Below, piece after piece: positions 7,286-16,416 of a stretch of DNA of 24,229 nucleotides. Below the pieces are notes generated by a model. The model was not told the origin of the DNA and made no database searches. It saw nothing but the letters and a program-made list of their open reading frames with translations. Every line of letters begins with the position of its first letter. The first letter of the stretch is position 1. Both the position numbers and the translations under genes were made by a program. The stretch is from Alphaproteobacteria bacterium (GTDB taxonomy: Bacteria > Pseudomonadota > Alphaproteobacteria > RF32 > CAG-239): NCBI GenBank assembly GCA_017546885.1, contig JAFYRQ010000027.1:1-24229 (forward strand). The letters run 5' to 3'.

Positions 7286-7957
7286 ATGGTTCTGTTAATA
7301 CATCATCCGATTTCACCTTTCTCTCGTAAAGCCAGAATTCTTATGGGAGAAAAGCGAATATTGTTTGTATTAAAAGAAGAAGATCCGTGGAATCTGTCAG
7401 AAGAAGCTATGCGCCTTAATCCTGCCGGAGAGTTACCGATATTTGTATTTGACGGCAACGTTATCACCGGAAACAATGCTATCTGTGAATTTTTAGAAGA
7501 AGTTCACAACGACAAAGATGCAAAGCTTATCAACGGCGATATAAGACATCATGCCGAAATTCGTCGATTGACGGAATGGTTTGATTATAAGTTTTATCGA
7601 GAAGTATATCGCAATTTGGTAGCAGAAAAGGTTTTTAAGCGTTTCACGTCCGGCACAGCTCCCGACTCACGAGTATTAAAAAAAGGCATAAACAACTTAA
7701 AATTTCATATGGAATATTTGGACTGGTTATGTGAAAACCGCAAATTTTTGGCAGGTGACAATTTTTCTTTGGCAGATATCAGTGCGGCAGCACAACTTTC
7801 AATCATTGATTATTTAGGAGATATTTCTTGGGATGATTATAAAAATGCCAAATTATGGTATTCAAAAATAAAATCCCGTCCTTCTTTCAAAGAAATATTA
7901 AAAGATAACATCAAGGGAATTTTACCCTCAAAACATTATAGTAACTTGGATTTTTAG
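7286..7957 (+). CDS. fzlA: Glutathione S-transferase-fold protein, FzlA-like
   Basis: A 223-residue protein with an N-terminal thioredoxin-like domain (LLIHHPISPFSRKARILMGEK at 3-23, the cis-proline in GELPIF at P51) and a C-terminal helical domain with the SLADISAAAQ N-capping motif (D164 in LADI). ATG 7286 is preferred over GTG 7271 because a GGGGG ribosome site (7273-7277) sits eight bases upstream of it. The HHPISPFSRKAR opening and the conserved-looking terminus KHYSNLDF resemble FzlA. In Caulobacter FzlA binds FtsZ filaments, curves them and promotes septal wall synthesis, and it is not known to act as a detoxifying transferase. That match is from memory of the family; an ordinary GST is the alternative. 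Presence of the division cluster a few kb away is consistent but proves nothing. The following lipoprotein gene starts two bases after its stop. Confidence 0.7.
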   Translation: MVLLIHHPISPFSRKARILMGEKRILFVLKEEDPWNLSEEAMRLNPAGELPIFVFDGNVITGNNAICEFLEEVHNDKDAKLINGDIRHHAEIRRLTEWFDYKFYREVYRNLVAEKVFKRFTSGTAPDSRVLKKGINNLKFHMEYLDWLCENRKFLAGDNFSLADISAAAQLSIIDYLGDISWDDYKNAKLWYSKIKSRPSFKEILKDNIKGILPSKHYSNLDF

Positions 7958-7959
7958 TC

Positions 7960-8472
7960 ATGAAAAAATATGTTATTTTACTTCTTTGTATTTTGGCACT
8001 AAGCTCTTGCTCAAGCACGGCAGGCGGAGAAAAACGTCCGAGAAGACCTTGGTGGCAAATTCCTCCGTTCAGTTGGTTTGATGCTCATGGTGACGGACAA
8101 GAAATTTTTCACTGGCAACGTCCACGTACCAGTGTTCAGAAATTTGCAACCGACCATAAGTTTTGTATGACGGAGGCAGCACAATTTAAAATGATACCTT
8201 TTGTAAAAAAATGGTTCCATGAAACGATGTATACTGAAGAAGCGAATTTGGAAATAAGAGCCGATTGGAACGGAAAGAGCGGTATATGGGCCAGTTTTGT
8301 GCCTTATCCTGGGGCACAACCTCTTATGGTAAATACCCCAACACCGCAAGATGATGATGATATAAATTATCAAAAATATGTAAATTGCATGGAAGCCAGA
8401 GGCTATGTTACCCGTATCTATGACATACCTGATTCTACAAATTTATATTTGCGTAAAAAGGTTTCTCAATAG
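7960..8472 (+). CDS. Small lipoprotein of unknown function
   Basis: A 170-residue predicted lipoprotein. The signal peptide ends in the lipobox LSSC with the acylated cysteine at C17, followed by Ser-Ser, which favours outer-membrane sorting. The mature protein is aromatic near its start (WWQIPPFSWF, 31-40) and has two further cysteines, C69 (HKFCMTEA) and C143 (YVNCMEARGY), that could form a disulfide. The C-x-MEARGY pattern recurs in small envelope lipoproteins, but I cannot name the family. It lies two bases after the fzlA-like gene and is almost certainly cotranscribed with it, so an envelope or division-related role is possible but inferred. Its 3' end overlaps the convergent efflux channel gene by seven bases. 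Confidence 0.8.
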   Translation: MKKYVILLLCILALSSCSSTAGGEKRPRRPWWQIPPFSWFDAHGDGQEIFHWQRPRTSVQKFATDHKFCMTEAAQFKMIPFVKKWFHETMYTEEANLEIRADWNGKSGIWASFVPYPGAQPLMVNTPTPQDDDDINYQKYVNCMEARGYVTRIYDIPDSTNLYLRKKVSQ

Positions 8473-8486
8473 CCACCGCCTATTGA
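8466..8486. repeat. Inverted repeat across convergent stop codons
   Basis: TCAATAG (8466-8472) and CTATTGA (8480-8486) form a perfect 7-base stem around a 7-base loop. The left arm contains both the TAG of the lipoprotein gene and the reverse-strand TGA of the efflux channel gene. There is no good T-tract on either side, so a bidirectional terminator is only a weak suggestion. Confidence 0.35.
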
Positions 8487-9857
8487 CTTATAAAAACTGA
8501 TTATATTTTGATAAATTGCCCCTCGAGCAACAACCAGGTTATTTTGTGCTTCAAGGAGATTTTGCTCGGTTGATAAAATATCACTGAACTCTGATAATCC
8601 TGATTGATATTTAACTTTCATATTATCAAAAACTTCCTGCATATTATTAACCGAGCGTGTCAAAGCAATAACTTTATCATAACCTTTATTTGTCGCTTCA
8701 ACAGAATTACTTATATCTTGAATCGCCCCCAATAACGCATTTTGATATAAATATAAATATTCTTCTTTTATTGATTTGTTTAGCTTAACCTGATTTACTA
8801 ATTGTCCCCAGTGTAAAACAGGAATATTAACCACCGGAGTATATCCGTAAGCAGGATTTTCAGATTTTCCCAAGTCTTTAATCAGGTGAGCTTGCCAACC
8901 TAATATCGCCGTTATACTAACACTCGGAAACATATCGGCCACTGCTTGACCTATATCGGCATTTTTTGAAATCAGCATATTTTCTGCCATTTTAACATCC
9001 GGACGATTTCTTATTACTTCAACCGGAAATTCTCTCAACTTTTGCAAATTAAACGCAAATGTTTTTCTGACAATATTATTTTCGGTAGTATCAAGCTCCG
9101 CAATTTCTTCCGGCAATTTATCAAGCAAAATCGCAATAGCATTTTTATACGCTTTTACCTGATATTCCAAATCCGGCAATAATGATTTAGTGGTTTGAAC
9201 CGCATATTCTGCCTGATTTAAGGCAATATCATCAGCTAAACCTGATTTATACTTATCTCTGACCGTATTATATATTTCTTTTTGCAAACGTAAATTTTGC
9301 TTTGAAATTCGCAACCTTTCTTGTGTTGTACGCAACAAAATATAATTATTCGCTACCTCTGCCGTCATACTCAAAAACACATCATTCAAATTATTTGCCG
9401 CTGCACGATATAATGCTTGAGCACTTTCTCTCAAACGACGTCCTCCGCCCCAAATATCTAATTCCCAAGAAGCATCTAAGCCTAATCGATAATAGCTTGT
9501 TTTGTCACCTAATTCCTCATATTTCGGAGCATACATATAGTTATACTCACCATTAACATCAAGCATCGGAAAATATCGTACTTCACTGATATTCAACGAA
9601 TATCTGGCTTGTCGCAATTTTTCCAAAGCAATTTTTACATTAGGACTGTTTTGTAAAGCTTCGCCTATCAAGCGATTTAATGTTTCATCACCAAAATCCC
9701 GGTACCAAAAAATATTTATCGGATAATTTGAGTAATAATCCACTCCTAAACTGTTCACTAATTGCTGATTATTCCAAAATATCGGGCTTTCATAATCCGG
9801 TCCTACCGAACAGGAAGCCAGTAACAATATTGCCCCGATTTTACCTAACTTCCTCAT
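8466..9857 (-). CDS. Outer-membrane efflux lipoprotein (NodT/OprM family)
   Basis: A 463-residue outer-membrane factor that forms the exit duct of a tripartite RND efflux pump as a trimer. The lipobox LLASC gives an acylated C16, followed by SVGPDYESP, the VGPDY hallmark of this family. The two repeated helical halves of the fold are visible: LRQARYSLNISEVRYFPMLDVNGEY in the first (~85-109), and IGQAVADMFPSVSITAILGWQ in the second (~302-322). Each leads into coiled-coil helices such as VRDKYKSGLADDIALNQAEY and MKVKYQSGLSEFSDILSTEQ. The start at 9857 has AAGGAG seven bases upstream. It overlaps the RND pump gene by 17 bases and is the last gene of the efflux operon. Confidence 0.93.
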   Translation of the reverse strand: MRKLGKIGAILLLASCSVGPDYESPIFWNNQQLVNSLGVDYYSNYPINIFWYRDFGDETLNRLIGEALQNSPNVKIALEKLRQARYSLNISEVRYFPMLDVNGEYNYMYAPKYEELGDKTSYYRLGLDASWELDIWGGGRRLRESAQALYRAAANNLNDVFLSMTAEVANNYILLRTTQERLRISKQNLRLQKEIYNTVRDKYKSGLADDIALNQAEYAVQTTKSLLPDLEYQVKAYKNAIAILLDKLPEEIAELDTTENNIVRKTFAFNLQKLREFPVEVIRNRPDVKMAENMLISKNADIGQAVADMFPSVSITAILGWQAHLIKDLGKSENPAYGYTPVVNIPVLHWGQLVNQVKLNKSIKEEYLYLYQNALLGAIQDISNSVEATNKGYDKVIALTRSVNNMQEVFDNMKVKYQSGLSEFSDILSTEQNLLEAQNNLVVARGAIYQNIISFYKSIGGGY

Positions 9858-12800
9858 TATTATTCTCCTTACTTTTTACCTTTGAGCTATATTCTTTTAT
9901 ACTTTCAAACAATGCGAAATATGCCGGAATAAATATTATTCCTACAAAAGTTGCAGCAATCATGCCGAAAAAAACCGCTGTTCCGATTGCAATTTGACTG
10001 GAAGCCCCGGCTCCACTGGCCACAATCATCGGAAAAACACCTAAAATAAAAGTCAATGCAGTCATTAATACAGCACGAAATCGCTCCCCTGCTCCTTTTA
10101 TCGAAGCCTCAAGTATGCTATCGCCTTTTTCACGATAAGACTTTGTAAACTCTACTATCAATATTGCATTTTTTGCCGCCAAACCTATTAGCATAACCAA
10201 ACCGAGTTGCGCATATATACTCAACGATTGTCCCATCAAATGCAAACCGATTAATGCTCCCATAATTGCAAAAATTGTTGAAAACATAACTGAAAATGCC
10301 AACATCCAACTCTCATACAAAGCAACCAAAAACAAATAACAAAATACTAGAGCCAAAACAATCAAAACGACTACTAAACCGGAAGCTTCAACCTCTTGTA
10401 AACTCAATCCGGTCCATGCTATTTTGTAACTGTCCGGAGATAATGTGGAATCTACTTCTTTCTCAACAGCATCAATAGCTGTTCCGGTACTTACTCCGTT
10501 AGCACTCTGAGCAACAACCGACGCATTTTGATATTGATTGTATCTGTTTATGGTTTTAGGAGACAATGATATTTTGACATCGGCAAAACTTCCTACTTTT
10601 ATCATGGAACCGTTAGCAGAACGAACATAGAGATTTTTTATATCCTCTATACTGCTTCTATAATCAAAATCAGCCTGAACAATAACTTTATTAACCTGTC
10701 CGCTCAAAGTTATATTATTTACATATCTTGAACCTAAATTATTTTGGAGAGTTTCAAACAAATCACTAACCTGAATTTTATATGATTCAAGCTTTGTTCT
10801 GTCTATATCCAAAAACACATGGGGCGCATCGGCAGTATAAACACTGAAAGCATAAGCTAAATCAGGATTTGAGTTTAATACTCCCAAAAACTTTTGCAAA
10901 TTTTCAAACAGTTCATTTGATGTAATATTTTGATTAATTGCCAAAAACTCCATCGTTAAACCGTTACTGTTTCCGATACCGGGAATTGCAGGAGGGGCAA
11001 AAAAGTTTATTTTAGCTCCGTTTATTGATGCAAATTCTTGAGTTAATTTTTCGGTTATTCCTTCAACAGATGTATTTTTTGTTTTTCGCTCATCCCATGG
11101 GTTTAAGCCTATAACCCCCAGAGCAACATTTTCGCCTGCTCCGCCCAACATACTGTATCCGGCAACACCTACAAAATATTTTACACCTTCAACTTTTCTT
11201 ACTTTTTCACCGATTTCTCCTAAAATTTTATTTGTCTGATTTATGCTTGAAGTATTGTCCAGCTGAATATCTCCGAAAATAATCCCTTGGTCTTCTTCAG
11301 GTAAAAATGATGTCGGAGTAAACTTAAATCCTAAACCTAAAATGGCAATAATTACCAACGTTAAAATTGTTGTTATTTTCAACTTTGAAGCAAAAAACTG
11401 AACCGCAATCAAATATTTTTGCTTAAAAAAATCTATCATGTCATCAAATGATTTAAAAAATCCGTGCGGTTGTTGCTGCTTATCATCTCGCAAAAATATT
11501 GCACAAAGAGACGGACTTAATGTCAACGCGTTAAAAGCCGAAAAAACAACAGCAGTTGCTATTGTAACCGCAAATTGCTGATATATTTTTCCGGTAATAC
11601 CGGCCATTAATCCGACGGGAACAAAAATTGATAAAAGAACAAATGTAGTTGCAATAATCGCACTTCCTATCTGTTGCATTGCTTTTATTGAAGCATTATG
11701 CGCATCCATATTTTCATAAGCCATCAAATATTGAACTCGCTCAACAACGATGATTGCATCATCAACAACCAAGCCTATCGCCAAAATCATAGCAAATAAG
11801 GTTAGAATATTTATATCAAATCCTAAAGCATATAAAACGGCAAAAGTAGCTATCAGTGATACAGGTATTGTTATTAGCGGAATTAATGTTGTTTTTGCTT
11901 TTTGTAAAAACAAATAAGTTACAGCTACCACAAGCAAAAACGTAATAAACAATGTTTCTATGATTCCGGCTATTGAGGCTCTCACATATTGAGTTGAATC
12001 ATAAGCAATTTTAAATTCTAAATCTTCGGAAAACGTTTTTGATAAATTTTCAATTTCCTTGGCAACATCATCCATAATATTCAACGAATTTGAGCCCGGA
12101 GTTTGACTTAAAGACATAATAACCGCAGGCGCATTATCAAAACTTGCATTCATAGTATAAGTATCCGCCCCTAGTTCGATTCGGGCTATATCTTCCAAAT
12201 AAACGATTCCACCGTTATCTGATGTTGCGACTACAATCTTTTTGAAATCCTCAACATTATTTAATAGTCCCTTGGCCGACAATGACAATACCATATTTGC
12301 TCCTTGTTTTGCCGGTGCAGACCCTATACTGCCTATTGAAGCCTGAACATTTTGAGAAGCAATAATATTAACTATATCTGTACTATCTAATCCCAATGAT
12401 GATATTTTTTCCGAATTTAGCCATACTCTCATACTATATTGCGGACCGAAAATTTGAACATCACTGACTCCGCTGACACGACCTAAAGGATTTTTCAAAT
12501 TCACATAAGCATAATTACTTAAATATAAATCATCATACGTATTATGAGGAGAACGCAAAACTAACAATGCCAACATATTTGACATTTCGGTAGTAACCGT
12601 AACACCTTCTTGTTGAACAATTGACGGCAGTTGCGACATAACCTGACTTAAGCGATTCTGCACCTTAACCTGAGCAATATCCGGATCGGTACCGACATTA
12701 AAAGTAATGGTGAGTTTATAATTTCCTTCGTCGTTTGATGTAGAACTCATATATAACATATCTTCCACACCATTAATTTGGTTTTCAATCGGAATTGCAA

Positions 12801-12987
12801 CCGTATCAACCACCACTTGAGCGCTTGCTCCCGGATAGGTAGTACTTACAACAATTTGCGGTGGTGTAATTTGAGGATATTGTGAAACAGGTAAAACAAA
12901 AATTGCCAATAAACCGATTAAGACCATAATTATGGACACAACGGCAGCAAAACGCGGTTTGTTTATAAAATATTGAGAAAACATCAT
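9841..12987 (-). CDS. RND multidrug efflux pump, inner-membrane subunit (HAE1/AcrB type)
   Basis: A 1048-residue proton-driven transporter of the hydrophobe/amphiphile efflux-1 family. It begins with the typical FINKPRFAAVVSIIMVLIG first helix and QYPQITPPQIVVSTTYPGASA porter start. The helix-4 proton relay aspartates are D409 and D410 in LAIGLVVDDAIIVVERV, matching AcrB D407/D408, and the helix-10 lysine is in GLAAKNAILIVEF. Length equals that of AcrB. The start has GGAG upstream (read on the minus strand), and the ATG overlaps the adaptor stop as ATGA. Substrates cannot be predicted; antibiotics, bile salts or other amphiphiles are usual for the family. Confidence 0.96.
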   Translation of the reverse strand: MMFSQYFINKPRFAAVVSIIMVLIGLLAIFVLPVSQYPQITPPQIVVSTTYPGASAQVVVDTVAIPIENQINGVEDMLYMSSTSNDEGNYKLTITFNVGTDPDIAQVKVQNRLSQVMSQLPSIVQQEGVTVTTEMSNMLALLVLRSPHNTYDDLYLSNYAYVNLKNPLGRVSGVSDVQIFGPQYSMRVWLNSEKISSLGLDSTDIVNIIASQNVQASIGSIGSAPAKQGANMVLSLSAKGLLNNVEDFKKIVVATSDNGGIVYLEDIARIELGADTYTMNASFDNAPAVIMSLSQTPGSNSLNIMDDVAKEIENLSKTFSEDLEFKIAYDSTQYVRASIAGIIETLFITFLLVVAVTYLFLQKAKTTLIPLITIPVSLIATFAVLYALGFDINILTLFAMILAIGLVVDDAIIVVERVQYLMAYENMDAHNASIKAMQQIGSAIIATTFVLLSIFVPVGLMAGITGKIYQQFAVTIATAVVFSAFNALTLSPSLCAIFLRDDKQQQPHGFFKSFDDMIDFFKQKYLIAVQFFASKLKITTILTLVIIAILGLGFKFTPTSFLPEEDQGIIFGDIQLDNTSSINQTNKILGEIGEKVRKVEGVKYFVGVAGYSMLGGAGENVALGVIGLNPWDERKTKNTSVEGITEKLTQEFASINGAKINFFAPPAIPGIGNSNGLTMEFLAINQNITSNELFENLQKFLGVLNSNPDLAYAFSVYTADAPHVFLDIDRTKLESYKIQVSDLFETLQNNLGSRYVNNITLSGQVNKVIVQADFDYRSSIEDIKNLYVRSANGSMIKVGSFADVKISLSPKTINRYNQYQNASVVAQSANGVSTGTAIDAVEKEVDSTLSPDSYKIAWTGLSLQEVEASGLVVVLIVLALVFCYLFLVALYESWMLAFSVMFSTIFAIMGALIGLHLMGQSLSIYAQLGLVMLIGLAAKNAILIVEFTKSYREKGDSILEASIKGAGERFRAVLMTALTFILGVFPMIVASGAGASSQIAIGTAVFFGMIAATFVGIIFIPAYFALFESIKEYSSKVKSKENNNEEVR

Positions 12988-14114
12988 TTATTCTCCTTCT
13001 CACCGCTTATCTCGTTTATTTTTACCTTTTGTTCGTCGGGTTTTAAGGTAATTTTTTCGGCAACAAGCTTCATTGTCGGCAAAAAATTATTTTCAAGAAC
13101 ATAATTATTGCCCGATTCTGCCAATATTTTCACATTATGTTTTTTTACGATATTTCCCTCGGTTACATAAACGAAACTGTTTTCCGATTGCAACGTAACC
13201 AAATCTTTATTTATCAAAATTCCTTTGTAATCTTTTGCAACCATTACCGTCACATAAGCCTTATCCATGAGCTTTTGTTTCGGATTCTCAAAATCGGCAT
13301 ATACAGCTACGGAATTTGTTGTTCTGTCTATCTGATTATCCGAATACTTAAACACTCCCTCATATTCATAAACATTACCGTTTGCCAGTTTTAATCTGAT
13401 TCGTTCATCATCAAACATTTTTTCTTTGGCATTTTCTTCCAAATAATCTTTATCGCTGATTGAAAAAACAACTCGCATCGGATTGGTCTGAATAATGCTG
13501 AAAAGAACATTTTGCGGAGAAATATAATCCCCCTTTGTCAAGGCAACATTTCCGACAATACCGTTAATTGTCGAAGTAACAACCGTATATCCTAAATTTA
13601 CTTCTGCTTGTTTTACATTAGCTTTTGCCTGATGCAAAACCGCTTGCGATGCCAAAAAAGACGATTTTGCATTATCTGTTTCTGTTTGAGAAACCGCTTT
13701 TAAACCGGCATTTTTTATTCTTTCATAATAATTTCTGGCATATTCAAAATCGGCTGTCGCCTTAGAAAGAGAAGCATTAGCAGCATCAAGAGCAGCCTGA
13801 TATTGCTCTTGTTCCATAACCACTAATTGTTGTCCTGCGCTAACTTTTTGTCCGCCTTCTACCAAAACTTCACTTACAAAACCGTTTATATAAGGTTGAA
13901 CACTAACATCATTTATCGGAGTCACATAGCCGATATATTGCTTTTCTACCGCAACATTTTTTTCAACTATCGGGACAACATTAATTTCTGCTTCCGACAT
14001 TTCTTTTTCGGGCAAACTAATTTTATGATGTAAATGCCATCCTAACCAAGCCGCAAAAATTAAAAAAACAAGAGCTATAATCCAAGCATGCGCGTATCCT
14101 TTTTTATCAACCAT
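12984..14114 (-). CDS. RND efflux periplasmic adaptor (membrane fusion protein)
   Basis: A 376-residue adaptor linking the pump to the outer-membrane channel. An N-terminal membrane helix (about residues 11-28) anchors it, and there is no lipobox. The order is barrel-sandwich first half (VSVQPYINGFVSEVLVEGGQKVSAGQQL, ~67-94), alpha-helical hairpin rich in Ala/Gln (~105-170), then second lipoyl half (TSTINGIVGNVALTKGDYISPQNVLFSI, ~180-207). The beta-barrel and membrane-proximal domains end the protein. The start at 14114 has GAGGG five bases before ATG on the minus strand. It is the first gene of the operon, divergent from mraY across a 136-base gap, and overlaps the pump gene by four bases. 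Confidence 0.94.
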   Translation of the reverse strand: MVDKKGYAHAWIIALVFLIFAAWLGWHLHHKISLPEKEMSEAEINVVPIVEKNVAVEKQYIGYVTPINDVSVQPYINGFVSEVLVEGGQKVSAGQQLVVMEQEQYQAALDAANASLSKATADFEYARNYYERIKNAGLKAVSQTETDNAKSSFLASQAVLHQAKANVKQAEVNLGYTVVTSTINGIVGNVALTKGDYISPQNVLFSIIQTNPMRVVFSISDKDYLEENAKEKMFDDERIRLKLANGNVYEYEGVFKYSDNQIDRTTNSVAVYADFENPKQKLMDKAYVTVMVAKDYKGILINKDLVTLQSENSFVYVTEGNIVKKHNVKILAESGNNYVLENNFLPTMKLVAEKITLKPDEQKVKINEISGEKENK

Positions 14115-14203
14115 TTTGCCCTCTTCGTAAAAATTAAACTTATGATTTAAATAATTTGTGTTATTAACAATTCAAGCCGTAATTTTAATCAAATTTTTAG
14201 ACA

Positions 14204-14221
14204 TTACATGTAAGTTATAAT
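14204..14221 (+). promoter_or_regulatory. Palindrome and -10 element upstream of mraY
   Basis: A perfect TATAAT lies at 14216-14221, about 30 bases before the mraY start; no good -35 sits at the right distance. Directly upstream is the 10-base palindrome TTACATGTAA (14204-14213), where a regulator could block the promoter. The 136-base gap shared with the divergent efflux operon holds no gene. It also contains one TAGACATT (14198-14205), the same octamer repeated upstream of xseB. Confidence 0.4.
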
Positions 14222-14250
14222 GAATAAAAAAGTTCCGGGGAGCGAATCAG

Positions 14251-15288
14251 ATGTTATATAGTTTTCTAAATGCCTATACTGCCGACTTTTTGGCATTTTT
14301 TACTTCATTAATAATAATGCTTTTATGCGGCAAAAAATTTATTAAATTAATGCGTGCATGGCAACATGAAGGGCAGCCGATAAGAGAGTGCGGACCTAAA
14401 AGCCATTTGGAGACAAAAAAAGGAACTCCTACAATGGGAGGAATTTTGATTTTAGCTTCAATTATAATATCAACTTTGCTCTTTGCCAATCTCAAACAAG
14501 GAATGACCTGGGTATGTTTAGGTGTTATGATTGTTTTCGGAATTGCCGGCTTTATTGATGACTATGTAAAAGTAAAAAAACATACTCCTAATGCAATGAC
14601 CGCAAAAGTTAAACTGCTAATTCAATTTGCCGTTGCTGCCGGAGTAGCATATTTTGCCACAACACAATATGAAGCCCCTATGAACTTTAGCATTATTGTT
14701 CCCTATCTCGACTTCCCGATTAATTTGTGGTGGTTTTACATACCGTTTGCCATGGTTGTAATTGCCGGTGCTTCCAATGCCGTAAACTTAAGTGACGGAC
14801 TAGACGGATTGGCAGCAGGCTTGCTTATTCCTCCTTTTATGGTTTTAGGATTTATTGCTCTTTTAATCGGCTTTGAATATTACGATTTTATGCCATTCCC
14901 GAGTTTAAGCATCATTTGTTCTGCCGTTATCGGAGCTTGTTTGGGATTTTTGTGGTTCAACTGCTCTCCTGCTCAAATTTTTATGGGCGATACCGGTTCT
15001 TTGTCTCTCGGTGCCCTTTTGGGAACGATTGCTATTTTGGCTAAACAAGATTTATTATTGGCAATTATAGGTTTTGTTTTTGTTGCAGAAGCTTTGTCGG
15101 TAATGATACAGGTTTTTTGGTACAAACGCACCAAAACAAGAGTATTTTTAATGGCTCCCATTCATCACCACTTTGAACAAAAAGGGTGGAAAGAAACAAC
15201 TGTGGTAATACGTTTTTGGGTTATCGGTTGGTTGGTTGCCGGCCTCGGAATGCTCGCAGTTGTAAGCCCTACCGCATGGGGAAACTAA
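14251..15288 (+). CDS. mraY: Phospho-N-acetylmuramoyl-pentapeptide transferase
   Basis: A 345-residue polytopic enzyme that transfers phospho-MurNAc-pentapeptide to undecaprenyl phosphate, making lipid I on the cytoplasmic face. GTPTMGGI is at 58-65 and the catalytic aspartate pair D103-D104 is in GFIDDYVKV. NLSDGLDGLAAG (179-190) and FMGDTGSLSLGALLG with D247 follow, and the HHHFE loop has histidines 305-307. All expected active-site residues are present. The start has GGGGAG eight bases upstream (14237-14242). It is the first gene of the dcw run; murE and murF, its usual upstream neighbours, are absent here. ftsW begins at the base after its stop codon. Confidence 0.97.
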   Translation: MLYSFLNAYTADFLAFFTSLIIMLLCGKKFIKLMRAWQHEGQPIRECGPKSHLETKKGTPTMGGILILASIIISTLLFANLKQGMTWVCLGVMIVFGIAGFIDDYVKVKKHTPNAMTAKVKLLIQFAVAAGVAYFATTQYEAPMNFSIIVPYLDFPINLWWFYIPFAMVVIAGASNAVNLSDGLDGLAAGLLIPPFMVLGFIALLIGFEYYDFMPFPSLSIICSAVIGACLGFLWFNCSPAQIFMGDTGSLSLGALLGTIAILAKQDLLLAIIGFVFVAEALSVMIQVFWYKRTKTRVFLMAPIHHHFEQKGWKETTVVIRFWVIGWLVAGLGMLAVVSPTAWGN

Positions 15289-16416
15289 ATGCTGATATCT
15301 CGCGGTAAAAATAACTTTTTTACAAATTGGTGGTGGACTGTTGATAAAATATTACTCGGTTGTATTATCGCGTTAATTACCATAGGGGTAATTTTATGTT
15401 TTTCAGCCTCCCCGGCTGTTGCCGAAAGAGAAGGTTTCGGAAGTTATCACTTTATAAAACGCCACCTGATATTTGCTCCTGTTGCACTAGGAATTGTTAT
15501 TTCTTTATCTATGCTAAAACTTAAAACCATCCGCAGAATTGCTCTGTTAGGATATTTAGTTGCCATGATATTGGTCGGGATGACTTTTTTCCTAGGAGAA
15601 GCGAACAGAGGTGCATCTCGTTGGATTCCTTTTTTTGGTTTTACTTTACAACCTTCAGAATTTGTAAAACCATTCTTTATCATTATGGCCGCTTGGCTGT
15701 TTAACGGACAAAAACAACAACCTGATTTCCCCGGAAATTTCTTGTCAATCGGACTGTTTATAATTACGGCAAGCGCGATACTTTTTCAACCTGATATCGG
15801 AATGACTACCGTTGTATCCGTCATCTGGGCCGCTCAATTAGTGTTAAGCGGAATTCCGTTATTTTGGATAATTATATTAGGTATATTGGCTATTATCGGA
15901 GTAATAATCGGATATTTTACTTTTCCGCATTTTCAGATGCGCATACTTCAATTTTTCGCCTCAGGAAATGATACACCATATCAAATTAAACGTGCAAATG
16001 AAGCTTTTGCAAGCAGCAATTTTTTTGGCAGAGGTCCCGGAGAAGGAATAGCACGCTCTCATATCCCAGATGCCCATACAGACTTTATTTATGCCGTAAT
16101 TGCCGAAGAATACGGATTTTTTATCTGTCTTGCCGTTGTCCTTTTATACGCAACAATAGTTATTCGCTCGCTCATATTATCATGCAGAGAAAACAATTTT
16201 TTCATTGTTTTATCTGTTTCGGGACTTGCTCTGTCTTTCGGTATTCAAGCAGTAATTAATATGGCATCAACTCTGCAATTAATGCCAACTAAAGGTATGA
16301 CCTTGCCGTTTATATCCTATGGCGGTTCTTCAATATTGGCATCTGCAATAGGTATGGGAATGCTTCTGGCAATCACTCGTAAAAACTCTCATGCGGAGGA
16401 TAAAGATAATGTCTGA
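15289..16416 (+). CDS. ftsW: Septal peptidoglycan glycosyltransferase FtsW
   Basis: A 375-residue SEDS-family polymerase that links lipid II into glycan strands at the septum with its transpeptidase partner FtsI. Around ten membrane helices are visible. Family motifs include GEANRGASRWI (103-113), QPSEFVKP (121-128), the key loop with D265 in AHTDFIYAVIAEE, and LPFISYGGSS (339-348). The start codon abuts the mraY stop with no gap. In most proteobacterial clusters murD lies between these two genes; it is missing here. The 3' end overlaps murG by eight bases. Confidence 0.96.
   Translation: MLISRGKNNFFTNWWWTVDKILLGCIIALITIGVILCFSASPAVAEREGFGSYHFIKRHLIFAPVALGIVISLSMLKLKTIRRIALLGYLVAMILVGMTFFLGEANRGASRWIPFFGFTLQPSEFVKPFFIIMAAWLFNGQKQQPDFPGNFLSIGLFIITASAILFQPDIGMTTVVSVIWAAQLVLSGIPLFWIIILGILAIIGVIIGYFTFPHFQMRILQFFASGNDTPYQIKRANEAFASSNFFGRGPGEGIARSHIPDAHTDFIYAVIAEEYGFFICLAVVLLYATIVIRSLILSCRENNFFIVLSVSGLALSFGIQAVINMASTLQLMPTKGMTLPFISYGGSSILASAIGMGMLLAITRKNSHAEDKDNV
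16395..16400 (+). promoter_or_regulatory. Ribosome binding site deciding the murG start
   Basis: GGAGGA inside the end of ftsW is eight bases before ATG 16409. The alternative ATG at 16391 lies upstream of this site and would add six unlikely residues. Confidence 0.6.

Noticed and set aside
9302..9997. Plus-strand frames within the efflux genes
   Set aside because: They are antisense shadows of the outer-membrane channel and RND pump genes, without ribosome sites or recognisable domains.
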